Of a stretch of DNA of 64,000 bases, positions 52,411 through 63,700 are shown in pieces. Where the stretch lies: positions 310,001 through 374,000 of the forward strand of contig NEEC01000013.1 of the NCBI GenBank assembly GCA_002189035.1, written 5' to 3'. The DNA is from Utricularia gibba. Its lineage: Eukaryota > Streptophyta > Magnoliopsida > Lamiales > Lentibulariaceae. Every line of letters begins with the position of its first letter. The stretch's first letter is position 1. Position numbers and translations under genes: made by a program. The notes under the pieces are model-generated. The model searched no databases and was not told the DNA's origin. It saw nothing but the letters and a program-made list of their open reading frames with translations.

Positions 52411-52454
<44 letters not shown>
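52411..52454. repeat. (GA)n microsatellite, 44 bp
   Basis: 22 uninterrupted GA units about 150 bp before the TATA box of the minus-strand gene, reading as (TC)n on its coding strand. Such tracts are common near plant promoters and are length-variable. Confidence 0.97.
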
Positions 52455-52457
<3 letters not shown>

Positions 52458-52772
52458 AATAATCCTCATAATTTTTCAACTGTGTTTCTTGTACATAGGC
52501 AAAAACCACCAATTTAAACATTTTTCTACTCTTCTAATTGACATAAACTATATTTAATTTCGCTTTTGGGTTTTAATGGGATCGTTCCAACATCAGCTCT
52601 CGGTTTACGCTAAGAAGTTATGACTTGACGACTAGTTGCCACTGAAGCAAGAATTAGCGGATTTGCATCTGGTGCTTATGCCAAAAAAGGCGACGTGCCA
52701 ACATCAATCGTTTGACGAGAAGGTAAAATTTTGAGAAGCATGTAGAGTGTACCTATTTTGCATCCACAAAAT

Positions 52773-53147
52773 TGTCACGTTGCTGGGTTTGGGATCTGGT
52801 GCTTGGGCAGTTTAGCTCGGTTTGAGGTGGAACAACAGGGAAGTGATGGAGTTCAGTGCTTTCAGGAGAGTTTCTTCTTTCGGCCTATGATAAATCAAGA
52901 GAATTCAACAAAATACAAAATGTAAAGATAAGTTAATGGTTCTACCTCTACTTTTTTCATAGAGCCAATTGTTACAAACAGAAGAAAAATAGGATATCTG
53001 ATAGTAAGATATGATATCTTTAGCATATATTATTTCTTAAAGCTTTACCTCTTCGGTGATACACTATGTTATTTTTGCCTCTATCCTTCATCTTGACTTC
53101 AGGGAATGTTTCTTCTTGTGTCATTACCAGGGTGTCTCCTCACAACA
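52773..53147 (-). repeat. 3' LTR of minus-strand gypsy
   Basis: 375 bp, minus strand TGTTGTGAGG...GTGACA, similar to 59017-59402 along its length. The last codons of the integrase frame run into it: coding similarity (RRHPGNDTRR) continues past its start. Confidence 0.8.
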
Positions 53148-54450
53148 TCCCACCCTGCTTCCAAAGCTTCCATCTCAATAGTGAACCTTTCTTTCATTGT
53201 CTCTAAATCTTCGCATGTCACTTCAGCTAGGGAATATGCCTTCCAGTGTACTAAGAGTTCTTCTTGTGTTCCAGATTTACGTTTTTCCAGAATGGTTTGG
53301 GGTGTCAATTCTGGACATTCCCTTTTATGCAGAGCTAGGGGTGCAACAACAGTATCATCTCCCTTGCGATGTTTGAGTTTAGAGACATGGAATATCAGGT
53401 GGGTTTGTACTTTCGGAGGCAATTGCAATTCATAAGCAACATCTCCCAATTTCATTTTGATCTCAAAAGGTCCGAAATATCTTCGATATAATTTGGAGTC
53501 TTTTGTCCCAATGAGAGCTTTGTGTTGTGTAGGATGTAATTGAAGCCACACCTCGTCATTTTCAATCAATGCTTCCGTTTGTAATTATGAGACATAAATT
53601 GTTGACTGTGTTTGAGTCCATCTTTTGCCATCAATAGAACTTCATCTCTTTTTTTTTTTAGTTCTATATCCACTGTGCCACCAAAGAACTTCCCCATAGA
53701 CAATTTCAAATGGGATAGTCCCAATGGAACCTTGGAAACTAGTATTATAAATATATTCAACCCATGCAATCTAATCTCCCTATTTATGTGGATAGTCTCC
53801 CACCCATCATGTCAAATAAGTCTCCAAAATTTTATTAACAAACTCTATCTGACCATCTGATTAGGGTGATACGCTATGGAGAGTTGCAATTTTGTTCTAG
53901 ATAAGTAGAAGAGTTCCCTCCAAAAAGAGCTTGTGAACTCAACATCCCTATCGCTAGTGATAGTCTCCGATAATCCATGTAACTTAAAAATGGTCTCAAC
54001 AAAATTTTTGCAATAGAAAGAATATATAAGGGTGAATCAACAAAAGGAAATGAGCAGACTTGGATAATCAATTTACAGCCATCAAAATAACCTTCTTACC
54101 CCTGAAGATCATTAATCTTTCTATAAAGTCCATGAAAATCTCAAACCAAATTCTTTTAGGGATGCTCAATGATTGAAGTAACCTCCTTAGTTTCAGTTGT
54201 TCAATCTTGGATCGTTGAGTCACCTTGCAATCATTAACGAATTCCTATATATGAGTTCTCATTTCTGGCCAAAAGAAATTCCTTTTGATCCTTTGCAATA
54301 TCTTATTCATACCTTCACGGCAAGAGTTATGAACGGAGGATAGGATATCTTGAATATGCTTAGAATTATCCCTCAAGTAAATTCTACATTTGTATAAGAT
54401 GAGTCCATCCCGGGTTTATTAGTCTTTTCCTCTCAATCCTTGTCATATAT
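53099..54450 (-). pseudogene. chromovirus integrase with chromodomain-like tail (broken)
   Basis: From about 54420 on the minus strand: zinc-finger end (HNSCREGMNKILQRI, FFWPEMRTHI, DCKVTQRSKIEQLK). Then a decayed core at about 54110-53600 (KKVILMAVN with stops). Then a 156-codon frame at 53569-53099: NDEVWLQLHPTQHKAL, RRYFGPFEI, VAYELQLPP, FHVSKLKHRK, and a chromodomain-like ending (ELLVHWKAYSLAEVTCEDLETM). The chromodomain steers integration in chromoviruses. Stops and shifts make it non-functional. Confidence 0.85.
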
Positions 54451-54479
54451 TACTTAGAAACCCTAAACCATATCATCAT

Positions 54480-55195
54480 TCTATATCTTAAGACATTACT
54501 AAAGTCAAGCTACTCATGTTCAAGAGAAAAAGCATGATTTTATAAATATAGACTGCACAGAACATATTAAACATTGTTAAATAAATGGTCATAGTGAAAT
54601 ATTCAGAAAAAAATGCAAAGTAAAATGTTTTGTTTTCCTTCTACTTCTGTTCACAACGTAAAATGTTTTGTTTTCCTTCTACTTCTGTTCACAACTCAAA
54701 ACAATAACACTGAATTGGGTTTCGTTGCTTGTTCATGGGAGGTTTTTCTTCTGAAAAATTATCTTCTCCTTGTTGTTTGTGTTGTTGAATCCTCCCAAAG
54801 GAGCTCCCAATGAATCTTCTCTCTCTTTTTCCAATGCAGGTACTATTCATGACACCCATACTTTTCTTGACGTGAACCTTCAGACTACTGCAAAAAAAGT
54901 TGGCTCACTATCCCCTTCTTTTATGCTGCGTCTTCTACTAAATAATTGCTGCACAAAATTTATGTCTTGCTCTTATCTGATTTTAACACCTTGCTCTTAT
55001 GCTAAAAAACGGTTAATGACATATAATGGACTAAATTAAAGAATTTAGTTCATAGGCACACAAAATCATATCTTTTCCTAAATTTGATAGGACATCTAAA
55101 ATCATGAAATAAATACTCAAAATATAATAAAAAAATTACAATTTTTATATCATAAAAATAGAAAAATTTATATGTTATTATCCAACTTGACATCA
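54480..55195 (-). repeat. truncated LTR related to the 1.4-kb solo LTR
   Basis: The minus strand aligns with the first half of 47552-48961: AT-rich start after TGGATAATAAC, a GACTAAATT...AATTTAGTC-type palindrome, the block ATTTTTC-AGAAGAA-CCTCC, an (A/G)ACCCA(A/G)TTCA block and CATGAGTAGCT. It stops abruptly at about 54480 against the integrase relic. It carries the 38-bp tandem duplication listed below. Confidence 0.6.
54620..54695. repeat. 38-bp exact tandem duplication
   Basis: 54620-54657 and 54658-54695 are identical 38-base units (each starts GTAAAATGTTTTG). They lie inside the truncated LTR fragment. Confidence 0.96.
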
Positions 55196-55199
55196 TTTC

Positions 55200-57760
55200 T
55201 GGCCCTTCACTTGGAACCATCGACTCCTCTCTATGTCACATAACCCGGAGGAACGTGCGCAATTAATGATGTGATTCATTGCCACTTCTACTCGAGAATG
55301 AGAGTGCATAATTTGTGCTTTGATTTTCTTATTTTTGATTTTCACAGAAATTATGACATGGTGTTAGGAGGAAGCTTTCTCAGTGCATACGACCCATTCT
55401 TTGGAAGCTATCAGAAGATGTCCTTTTCCATTACCAAAAATGAGGAACTCACCACTCTTCCTTATTGAGGTTCTTCTAAAATGGTTGCGTTATTGAATGC
55501 TGCTATCATGGCCCATGCCCCCTTGCACAATATTGTTTATTTCGAGCACCAACTCTCAAGGTTTTACGTTAGCTTCCCAAGTAGTCAACCATCCTGAAAT
55601 TACCCCAAGTCAACTACACTTAACTTTGAAGATCCCATAAAGGATCCTCGGTTGTGCTTGGGAAAATTATTAATGCACCCTCCACTTTTCAATGATTGAT
55701 GAACACAATTTTTGCAATTGTGATTCGTAAATTTCTACTTGTTTTTTTTTATGATATCTTAGTTTACAGCAAAAAATCCTAGCATGGACACCTTCAGCAC
55801 CTTGTGGTGGTCTTAGAGCTCTTACAACACCACTCTCTCTTGGCCAAACATTCAAAATGCTCCTTTGATGTTCAACACATCTCCCACAAAAGGGGTGACC
55901 ATGGACAATAGTAAGATTAAAGCCATGCTCTCATGGCCGTAGCCTTGCACAGTACAGGAATTTTGTAGCTTTCGGGGATTATCTGGATGTTATCGTCGCT
56001 TCATAAAAAATTATGGACTTCTCAATCGACTTCTCATGCAATTACTCAAAAGGATAGTTTTCATTGGTGTATTGTGGCCTTCGAATCCTTCCGCTTATTG
56101 AAACTGGCCCTCAATACTGCTCCAATTCCTGTCCTTCTGGATTTTTCTACAAAATTCATGCTTGAAGCAGATACCTGTGACTATGGAATTGGTGCTGTTC
56201 TCTCCCAAAACGACAACCCTATAGCGCTCTACTCTCATGCATTGGGGGAAAAATACAAGAGCCTTTCTATTTATGAGAAGGAGTTAATCACAATTGTTAA
56301 AGCCATTCTGTATTAGAAGCATTATTTGGTTGGCTGCTTGTTTATTGTTTATTGTCTTGCAACCTCTCTCTTGAAACCATATAAATTGATAAACTCCAGG
56401 ATCCTTCCTTTCACCCAGCCTTCCACCACCATGGTCTTCTAAAATTTAAGGGCCACTATAATGTGGGCGCTGATTCGGACTTGTGCTACAGACTCTTTGT
56501 GGCCCTCCATTCTTCTACCATTAGTGGTCATTATAGCATCCAAACGACTTATCAATGCCTCAAGAAATACTTCTATTGTAAAAATGTGCGGAAGGATGTT
56601 GATCAATAGGTACATGAATGTGTCACTTGTTGTCATATCCACTTTGATCGAGCTCCTATCCCAAGCAAAAATATGGATCCTTTCATGTCAATGGATTTGT
56701 AAATGTATGGACTTCATTGAAGGACTGCCCCCTCACGTGGCAAAAATACAATCTTATTGGTTGTGAGTTGCTTAACCAAATATGTTCATTTTCTCCATCT
56801 CACCCACTCTTATACAACAAAAATTGTTGCTGATGTCTTCATTGATCATCATTATAAATTACATGGCTTACCTGATAATATTGTATTTGATCATGACAAG
56901 GTTTTTACTAGCTCCATGTGGACTACCCTTTGTCACCACCTAAGCCTTTCTACTACTTAGCACCTTCAGTCAAATGGTCAAACAAAGCATGTCAATCAAT
57001 GCTTGTAAACTTATCTTCGTGGCTTGTGTCACCAACACCCTAGCAAATGGAGTCAATGGTTACCTCTAACAGAATTCTAGTACAATACATCCTTTCACAC
57101 TAGTATCTAACTCACTCCTTTTGAACCTCTTTATGGCTACTCTCTCACTCATTTACCTTGAGCGCCAACCGATTCTACTGACCCACTTCTTATTCCCAAC
57201 ATCCAGGAGCCTCTGAACATGCTTGACACCCTCAAGTGATATGTGATACATGCTCAACACTAGATGAAACTCTATGTTGACAAAGATCACACGGAGCACA
57301 CTTTTGATGTTGTTGATTTGATCTATCAAAAATTGTGACCGCACCATCAAACTTCACTAGCTGTCCATCGCAATCTGAAGTTGGCTTGCCGATATTATGC
57401 TCTCTATCCCATTATGGTGAAAATTGGTTCAATCGCCTATCTTCTTTCTCTCCCCTCCCCCCTCCCCCCGGAGAGCGAAATTCACCCTGTCTTCCATGTC
57501 TCACTTCTGAAGAAATGCCTTAGTCAAAAAATTTGCCCCATCTTTTGTTCTTCCTTCTTGCGGTGATCTTCACTGTGTTCATATTTTAGATCGTCATGTC
57601 ATTCGCCACCATCATCAGCCCTTGCCTCAATTTCTTATCCATTGGGAGGGTACTCATCCTGCGATGGCCACCTAGGAGGATGCTCACAGTTTCCATCATA
57701 CATTTCCCCAATTTGATCCTTGTGGACAAGGATGTTCTGTAGCGCAAGGTACTGTTACAC
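55200..57760 (+). pseudogene. plus-strand Ty3/gypsy pol fragment (broken)
   Basis: Protease tail at about 55270-55440 (DFLIFDFHRNYDMVLG, SFLSAYDPFFG). A small part of RT at 55690-55770 (FFYDILVYS). RNase H at 56095-56316 (FMLEADTCDYGIGAVLSQND, YEKELITIVKAI). Integrase at 56480-57170 in changing frames (DFIEGLPPHVAK, TKYVHFLHLTHSYT, KLHGLPDNIVFDHDKVF). C-terminal HPVFHVSLLKK at about 57480. RT is mostly deleted. No LTRs were found for it. It lies within the minus-strand element, in the opposite direction. Confidence 0.8.
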
Positions 57761-58199
57761 ATACATCATTACCCACCTTGATTAACCCGAGTCCTGGAGG
57801 TGAAGAAGCAATAATGAAACCCATGGACATTAACATTGACAATCAAGAAGAAACCAAGAATAGAATGGAAGAAGGAAACTAGAAAAACAAAAAAAAAAGG
57901 TGGGTCACTTAAGTTCAACTTGTGAAGAATTTCTGTTCTAAAAAAGAATAGCTTTTGAAGAAGTTAACTTACAAATTTACTATAAAAAAAACTTTTGTAA
58001 TGAGAAACTCATTTTTTTGTGAAATGAAGATTTCTGCCTTTTTCGTTCAATCCTTCTTCTTGACTCTTCTCCCATAATCCCCTCTTCTTCATCTTTAATC
58101 TCCACTCCCCCCTTAAGTTGCTATTTTATGTCTCTCTTCCAAAGTCAAGAAGGAATGATCATTTAAATTTATTTCCTGCTATGAATTTTTCTTCATAAT
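57761..58199. other. unassigned sequence inside the nested retroelement block
   Basis: No coding similarity seen. It may be the 3' untranslated region or LTR of the plus-strand gypsy fragment (there is a purine stretch near 57850-57900), but no partner copy was found upstream. Confidence 0.4.
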
Positions 58200-59000
58200 G
58201 AAAGCAAAGGTTTTTTGATATCCACTCCTCAAAATCTTAGAAGGATAAGTGACGGATTGAAGGTGTGCTTTACAACTAGAGGTTCCTTGCTTTGTATTTT
58301 AGTTTTTCTCCTTCCTTTGCTATTGGTTTTATCACCTTGTAGGTAGCAAGATAGACAATTGCTTTGGCCATAACAGAACATTGATGCATAACTCATAGCA
58401 TCTTTGGTATCCATTGGGTTTTAAAATTTGATCAGAGTTGATAGATGTGCAGGTAAACCTCCAATGTAAATTAATAAATCTATTCGTGGAGGAAGATTGT
58501 CAATACCCAAGGCCATTTTTTCAAGTTGTCTGTTGTGTGAGGCATTCTATGATAGATTCTCATTGACGAGGACCGCACCTCTTATAGCATTGTCAGTTAA
58601 AACTGGATCAGGTCAAATCTTGTCTATCCTTCTTCAATTTCATAAACCAATTGAGAGCTTTTCCTTGTAATTGTGCAGCTACCACTTGTAATTTATCCTC
58701 CTCTAGGGTTTGATGGTACTCGAATACATATTGACAAGTATTCAACTACCCTAGTGGATAGGATGTGCCATTGTATTTGGGGATTTCGACCTCAATAATT
58801 TAGGGCCATTTTTTGAGACATAAGAAGAGTTGGAGTCACTTGTGGTGCTCTTGTGTTTCCCATTTGATGAGTGGTCATGGCTGGAATGACCTGATAATGC
58901 TTTAAAGTATTTCTTCATTTCATTGAACTTTTGTGTCATTTGTAGTTGAATTTGGTTCAGAATTTCTATCATTTCTTCCATTGAGGTGATTGAGAGAGGT
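58200..59000 (-). pseudogene. gag of minus-strand gypsy (broken)
   Basis: Begins on the minus strand just after the primer site: SMEEMIEILNQIQLQMTQKF, then a Ser/His-rich stretch (SGHSSHDHSSNG). Further on, broken gag-core frames include a Q-L-x-G-K-A-L-N-W-F-type segment at about 58690-58630. Frames are lost toward 58200. Confidence 0.65.
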
Positions 59001-59016
59001 TGCTCTAATACCAAAT

Positions 59017-59402
59017 TGTTGCATTGCTGGCTTTGGGATCTGGTGCTTGGGCAATTTAGCTGTGTTTGAGGTGGAACAATAGGGAAGTGATGGAATTCAA
59101 TGCTTTCCAACAAGCAGAGTTTCTTCCTTTGGCTTATGATGAATCGAAAGAATTAAAAAAAAAATAGAATGCCAAGATAAGTTACTGGTTCTACCTTTAC
59201 TCTTTTAGTAGAGTACATTGTAATAAAAAGAAGAATAAAGATATGATGTCTTATTGTAAGATATAATATTTATTAGCATATATTATTTTTTAAAGTTTTG
59301 GTTATTCGGTCTTACACTATGTCACTCTTGCCTCCATCCTTCAGCTTGATTTCAAGGGATGTTTCTTCTTGTGTCATATCAGGATATCTCCTCAGAATAT
59401 CA
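59017..59402 (-). repeat. 5' LTR of minus-strand gypsy
   Basis: 386 bp, minus strand TGATATTCTGAGG...ATGCAACA, ending three bases before the primer site. It includes a short protein-coding-like stretch (RRYPDMTQEE) shared with the 3' LTR. Confidence 0.8.
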
Positions 59403-59570
59403 AAATCAACCTTCCCCATGGTGGGATTTAATAGTGAATTGTCTCCTAGTTATCTGAATACAACAAAATCTGGAAGAGCAAAGCAAAAAATGCAAAGAGA
59501 CACAAAACAATTTTACTCCAATTTGATAGATCAAGTTTACTTCAGTGTAAGGAAGGCTAGAGGCAGTACT

Positions 59571-59736
59571 TGTTGGGAATATTAGTAAATAAGGAAATGA
59601 TATATTTGTAATTTGTATCATAATAAGGTATAAGGTAAAAGAACTTGTATAAATATGATTGTTGTTCATTAAGAAAGGCAGTAAAGTTGGCCATATTTCC
59701 TTAGCATCCATTGCTTTCTTCTTCACTATCTTGACA
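59571..59736 (+). repeat. 5' LTR (166 bp) of copia element 2
   Basis: TGTTGGGAATATT at the start and ATCTTGACA at the end, followed with no gap by TGGTATCA, the tRNA primer complement. No partner is in the window, so the start rests on the TGTTG...CA form and on known short copia LTRs. Confidence 0.75.
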
Positions 59737-60426
59737 TGGTATCAAAAGTGGGATCATTCATCGCATAATCGATCCATAGCCTAGTTGATGATTGCCAAGT
59801 TTGATTCCTATTCAACTTCAAATCCTATGAAGTCTTCAAGTGGTAATGTCGACATCTTCAACCTCTTCTGATTTGTGTATTCTGGTGTTTTTGGCATAGG
59901 TTGTGCCGATCAAGTTGAATGCCACAAATTATGTTGTGTGGCAGAATTTAATGTGGACTTTTCTCACTAGCCAATGGTGAGCCAGTTATATTGATGGTTC
60001 TATTCATCCTCCAGTGAAATTCGTCCCTCTCAGTCTACTATAAAAGGAAACACTACAACTGTCATTCGTGTAAATCCTAAGTATGAAGAGTGGGCTGACA
60101 CTAATATTTAGGTGGTCTCATGGATCAAGTCTATGCTGTCTTAAATTATCCAAATAAAAGGACAACTTGCAGCCATGAAACAAGAAGAAAATCAAAGTAT
60201 TCTTAGTTTTTACAATGAAGTTAAGGCCTTGTGCAATCAATTGGAGTTAGTTGGCGAGGATGCTTAATCTCATGATAAAGTGATGTACTTTATTGAAGGT
60301 CTACTTGATTGTTATGAGGAAACTGTCTTACCTCTACATCTAAAACAATCTCTACCAGCTTTTGACTTTGTTATTTTGGTGTTTCTATAGTGTGAGAAAA
60401 ATCATAAAGCTAGGAAGCTCAAGTTA

Positions 60427-60744
60427 AGGTGTGTTCTAGAAAATTTGTATCACCTATTTTTATTTTTATAAAGTTAAAAATACTTTTAATTCAGAACACT
60501 ACCTATTTTTACTTCTATTTTTTCCAAAAATATTTTTGGTATTACACTTCAAAAATTGTTTTTGTAAAAGTAGGAAAAAGCTACTTTTACATTCTATTTT
60601 TACTTTTCAATATAAATCCACAAGTTTTTTCATTATTTTCTAGAACACCCATTTTTTATTTCTACTTTTATAAATTATTTATACTTCTACTTTTTACTTT
60701 TTCAAAAATAAAAATAGATTTTACAAATTTTCTAGAACACACCT
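60427..60744. mobile_element. MITE, 318 bp, TTA target duplication (Tourist/Harbinger-like)
   Basis: Inverted termini AGGTGTGTTCTAGAAAATTT on the left and its exact complement on the right (about 23 bp), an AT-rich non-coding interior and TTA on both sides (60424-60426 and 60745-60747). A TTA/TAA duplication is typical of PIF/Harbinger elements and their Tourist-like derivatives. The gag frame ends KARKLKL on the left and resumes VSTTNENAR on the right, so the insertion point is exact. Confidence 0.92.
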
Positions 60745-63700
60745 TTAGTTTCGACTACTAATGAAAATGCTAGAGTGCTAACGGTACCCATATCTAATTT
60801 TCAGGTCATGGTGGTCGTGATCATCGTGGTGGTGGTCGTAATTTTGGGTATCAAAATTACAGTTATTCAAATCAATATTCTGGTGCAACTAGTGGTTATC
60901 TGCAAGGTGCCTTCTCTAGTAATGATGGAAATTCCCAATTTCAAGATACCAATAATTTTGGTAATTTTCAAAATCATGGGTGTGGTCAAAATTTTGGCTG
61001 TGGAAGCCGAGGTAGTGGTAACTCCTCACCTCCTACTTGCCAAATTTGTAGTTGAATTGATCACATGGTTACACATTGTTATGATTGTTACAGTGATGTG
61101 CCAATACCTGTTCATTTTGCTCATCAGACTTTTCATTTTACTTCTCAGATGCCAGAATCAACTCAGGATTAAGGCCCCATGCCTAATCTGATGATGAACC
61201 AACCCTCAAACATGATGCAACAATCGAGTGTTGGGGCTCTTGATGATGGATGGGTTCTAGATATTGGAGCTGTTGCTTGTGTTGCATCTGATGTTGATTT
61301 TTATAGGTAATTATCGTTATCACCCCGTCACTCACCACGGCTCTATAAACCTTACTACACCTTATGATCCTCTCATTATTCCTGATGTCTATCTTTTTCC
61401 TAGTTTTAAGTTTAACTTATTGTCTATTTCCAAACTCCTTGACCATCTTAAAGCTGAGTGTACATTTACACCTTTGTTTTTTTTTTTTTTTTGAAGAATC
61501 TAGTATCTAAAATTATGTTCATTAGGGGGACTAAAAGGGTTCGATTTTACTATCTTGATGGTCATCATGAGTGTCAAGCATTTCCAACTCAATTTCTCTA
61601 GTTTCAGAATTATTTAGATCATGTTGCATTGTCATTTCCTTATTGTAATTATACCTATGATGTTAATATTTGGCATCAACGTTAGGGTCACTGTAGTTCT
61701 TGATCTTTACAATTATTATCCAAATACAATTATATACCCAAATCGCTAGATATTTTTTGATCCGAGCAATGTTCTCCATGTCAATTTGCTAAACATTCCA
61801 AAATTACTTTACCCTCTTCGATTACACACACTACTCGTCCATTGCAACTAGTTCACTTTGATGTTTGGGGTTATTCTCCTTGCCCCTCTCTATCAAGTTC
61901 CTGATTTTATGTCCTTTTTATCGATGATTTCACCCTATTTACCTAGATTTATTTAATGAAAAACAAATCTGAAGTCTTTTCCATATTTCGATCCTTCAAG
62001 AAAATGGTCCAAAATTATTTTCAATGCCCTATTGGAATTTTGCATGTTGATAGGGTTGGTGAATATACTTCTACTGCTTTAAGGCAATTTCTTTGTGATC
62101 ATGGTATTCAGTGGTAGTCCTCTTGCACTGATCGTGTAGCTCAGAATGATATTATAGAAAGGAAGCATTTACATATTACTGAAGTGGCTTTATCTTTTAT
62201 GTTTCGAGTTTCCTAAATATCTCTAGAGTGAGATTTTTCATATTGCATTCACTATAATCAATCACTTCCAACACTTATTCTTGATGGGGCATCTCCATAT
62301 CAAGCCTTATTTAATTGTGCTCCTGATTACACGTTATTGTGCATTCTTGGTGTCGGGCCTTTTTTCATATTCTGCGCAAGCATTGTAGCAAATTTGATCT
62401 CAAATCTACTGCTTGTGTTTTCTTGGGTTACTATTCTAAAAAAAGGGATATCGGTGTTTTCAGCTTTCTTCTCGGCACATTCTTGTATCACAAGATGTGA
62501 ACTTTGACAAATGGAGTTTTCCTTTCCTTGATCATGCCACTGGATCACCAACTAGTGACCATTCCTTCTCGACGGCTCCTTCTTGCCCCCTGAAGAGTGG
62601 GTTCAGTGCTTGTGCGACCAGTGGTTGCTATGTTGACCCTGAATTCATTTCCCTTGCTTCACCACTGAATTCTTGACATTCGGTGGCTATTCAAGATCCT
62701 TTAATACAGACGATCATGAATGATGGCCCTGCTAATGTTAATGATGTCGTGAGTGACTACCCTACTGAGGTTAGTGATGCTGATGGTGAATTCTATTGCC
62801 CCCCCCCCCCCCCAAAGGTGATGTCATCACTACCTTGTCACTCAGAGAGGTAGCGCCAATTTTCTGTTCGTCTTCGTGACTATATTTTTGTCATCCATGT
62901 TGCCATTTCGATCGACTGCTTTGAGCCATTGACTTTGGCTAGGCCATTTCAAAGTCTTGTTGATGCGATGCTATGACAAAGGAAATTACTACTATGCACT
63001 TGAATGATGTGTGGGAAATGGTTCCAAAAATCTGATATAAAAATATTGTTGGGAGTAAGTGGATTTATCGTATCAAGAGGAAGGCAGATGGTTCTATTGA
63101 ATGATTTAAAGCATGTTTAGTGGCTTAGGGATTTACTTAGAAAGATGGGGTTGACTATGATGGATCTTTTAGTCTGATTGTAAAGATTATTACAGTTCAG
63201 TTAATTTTGCAGCTTGCTTCCAATTGGCCCCTATTTTAGCTCGATATCAAAAATGCTTTTTTGAATGGAAAACTTTACGAGGAAGTATTCATGGAGCAAC
63301 CTCTTGGTTTTGATGAAGATGATTGTACTCACTTTGTTTATCGTCTCAAGAAGTCTATCTATGACTTGAAACAAGCACCTCATGCTTGGTTCCAACATTT
63401 TGAGTGTGCACTCTTGACTCTTGGTTTTCTTAAATCTAATGCCGATCACTCATTGTTCATTTATCGTAAGCAAGGGGAGATTGCCTTGCTTTTACTTTAT
63501 GTTGATGATATCATTTTGACAAGAAATTCTCCATACTTGTGATGGAAATTGAAACAATTGCTGCACTCTCATTTTGGATAACTGATTTGGGTAATCTGAG
63601 CTATTTCTTGGGATCGAAAATCTATCGTACTTACTAAACTATCACCATATGCCCATCTAAGTACACCAATGAACTCATATCCAAGGCAAGAATGTCAAAT

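Larger units (their letters stand above)
52773..59402 (-). mobile_element. minus-strand Ty3/gypsy chromovirus carrying nested elements
   Basis: LTRs at 59402-59017 (5') and 53147-52773 (3'). Primer site TGGTATTAGAGC on the minus strand (59013-59002), gag at 59000-58200, integrase at 54450-53099. Flanks read AAAAT on the left (52768-52772) and AAAT after the terminal A on the right (59403-59406), a near-perfect target duplication within an A run. Protease, RT and RNase H of this element are not seen. In their place are a minus-strand LTR fragment (54480-55195) and a plus-strand gypsy fragment (55200-57760). Confidence 0.8.

Noticed and set aside
59310-59570. Second copy of the integrase end upstream of the minus-strand 5' LTR as a sign of a tandem element
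   Set aside because: The shared segment stops at the same TG...CA border in both copies and is flanked by AAAAT/AAAT, which is more simply explained by coding sequence running into the LTR.
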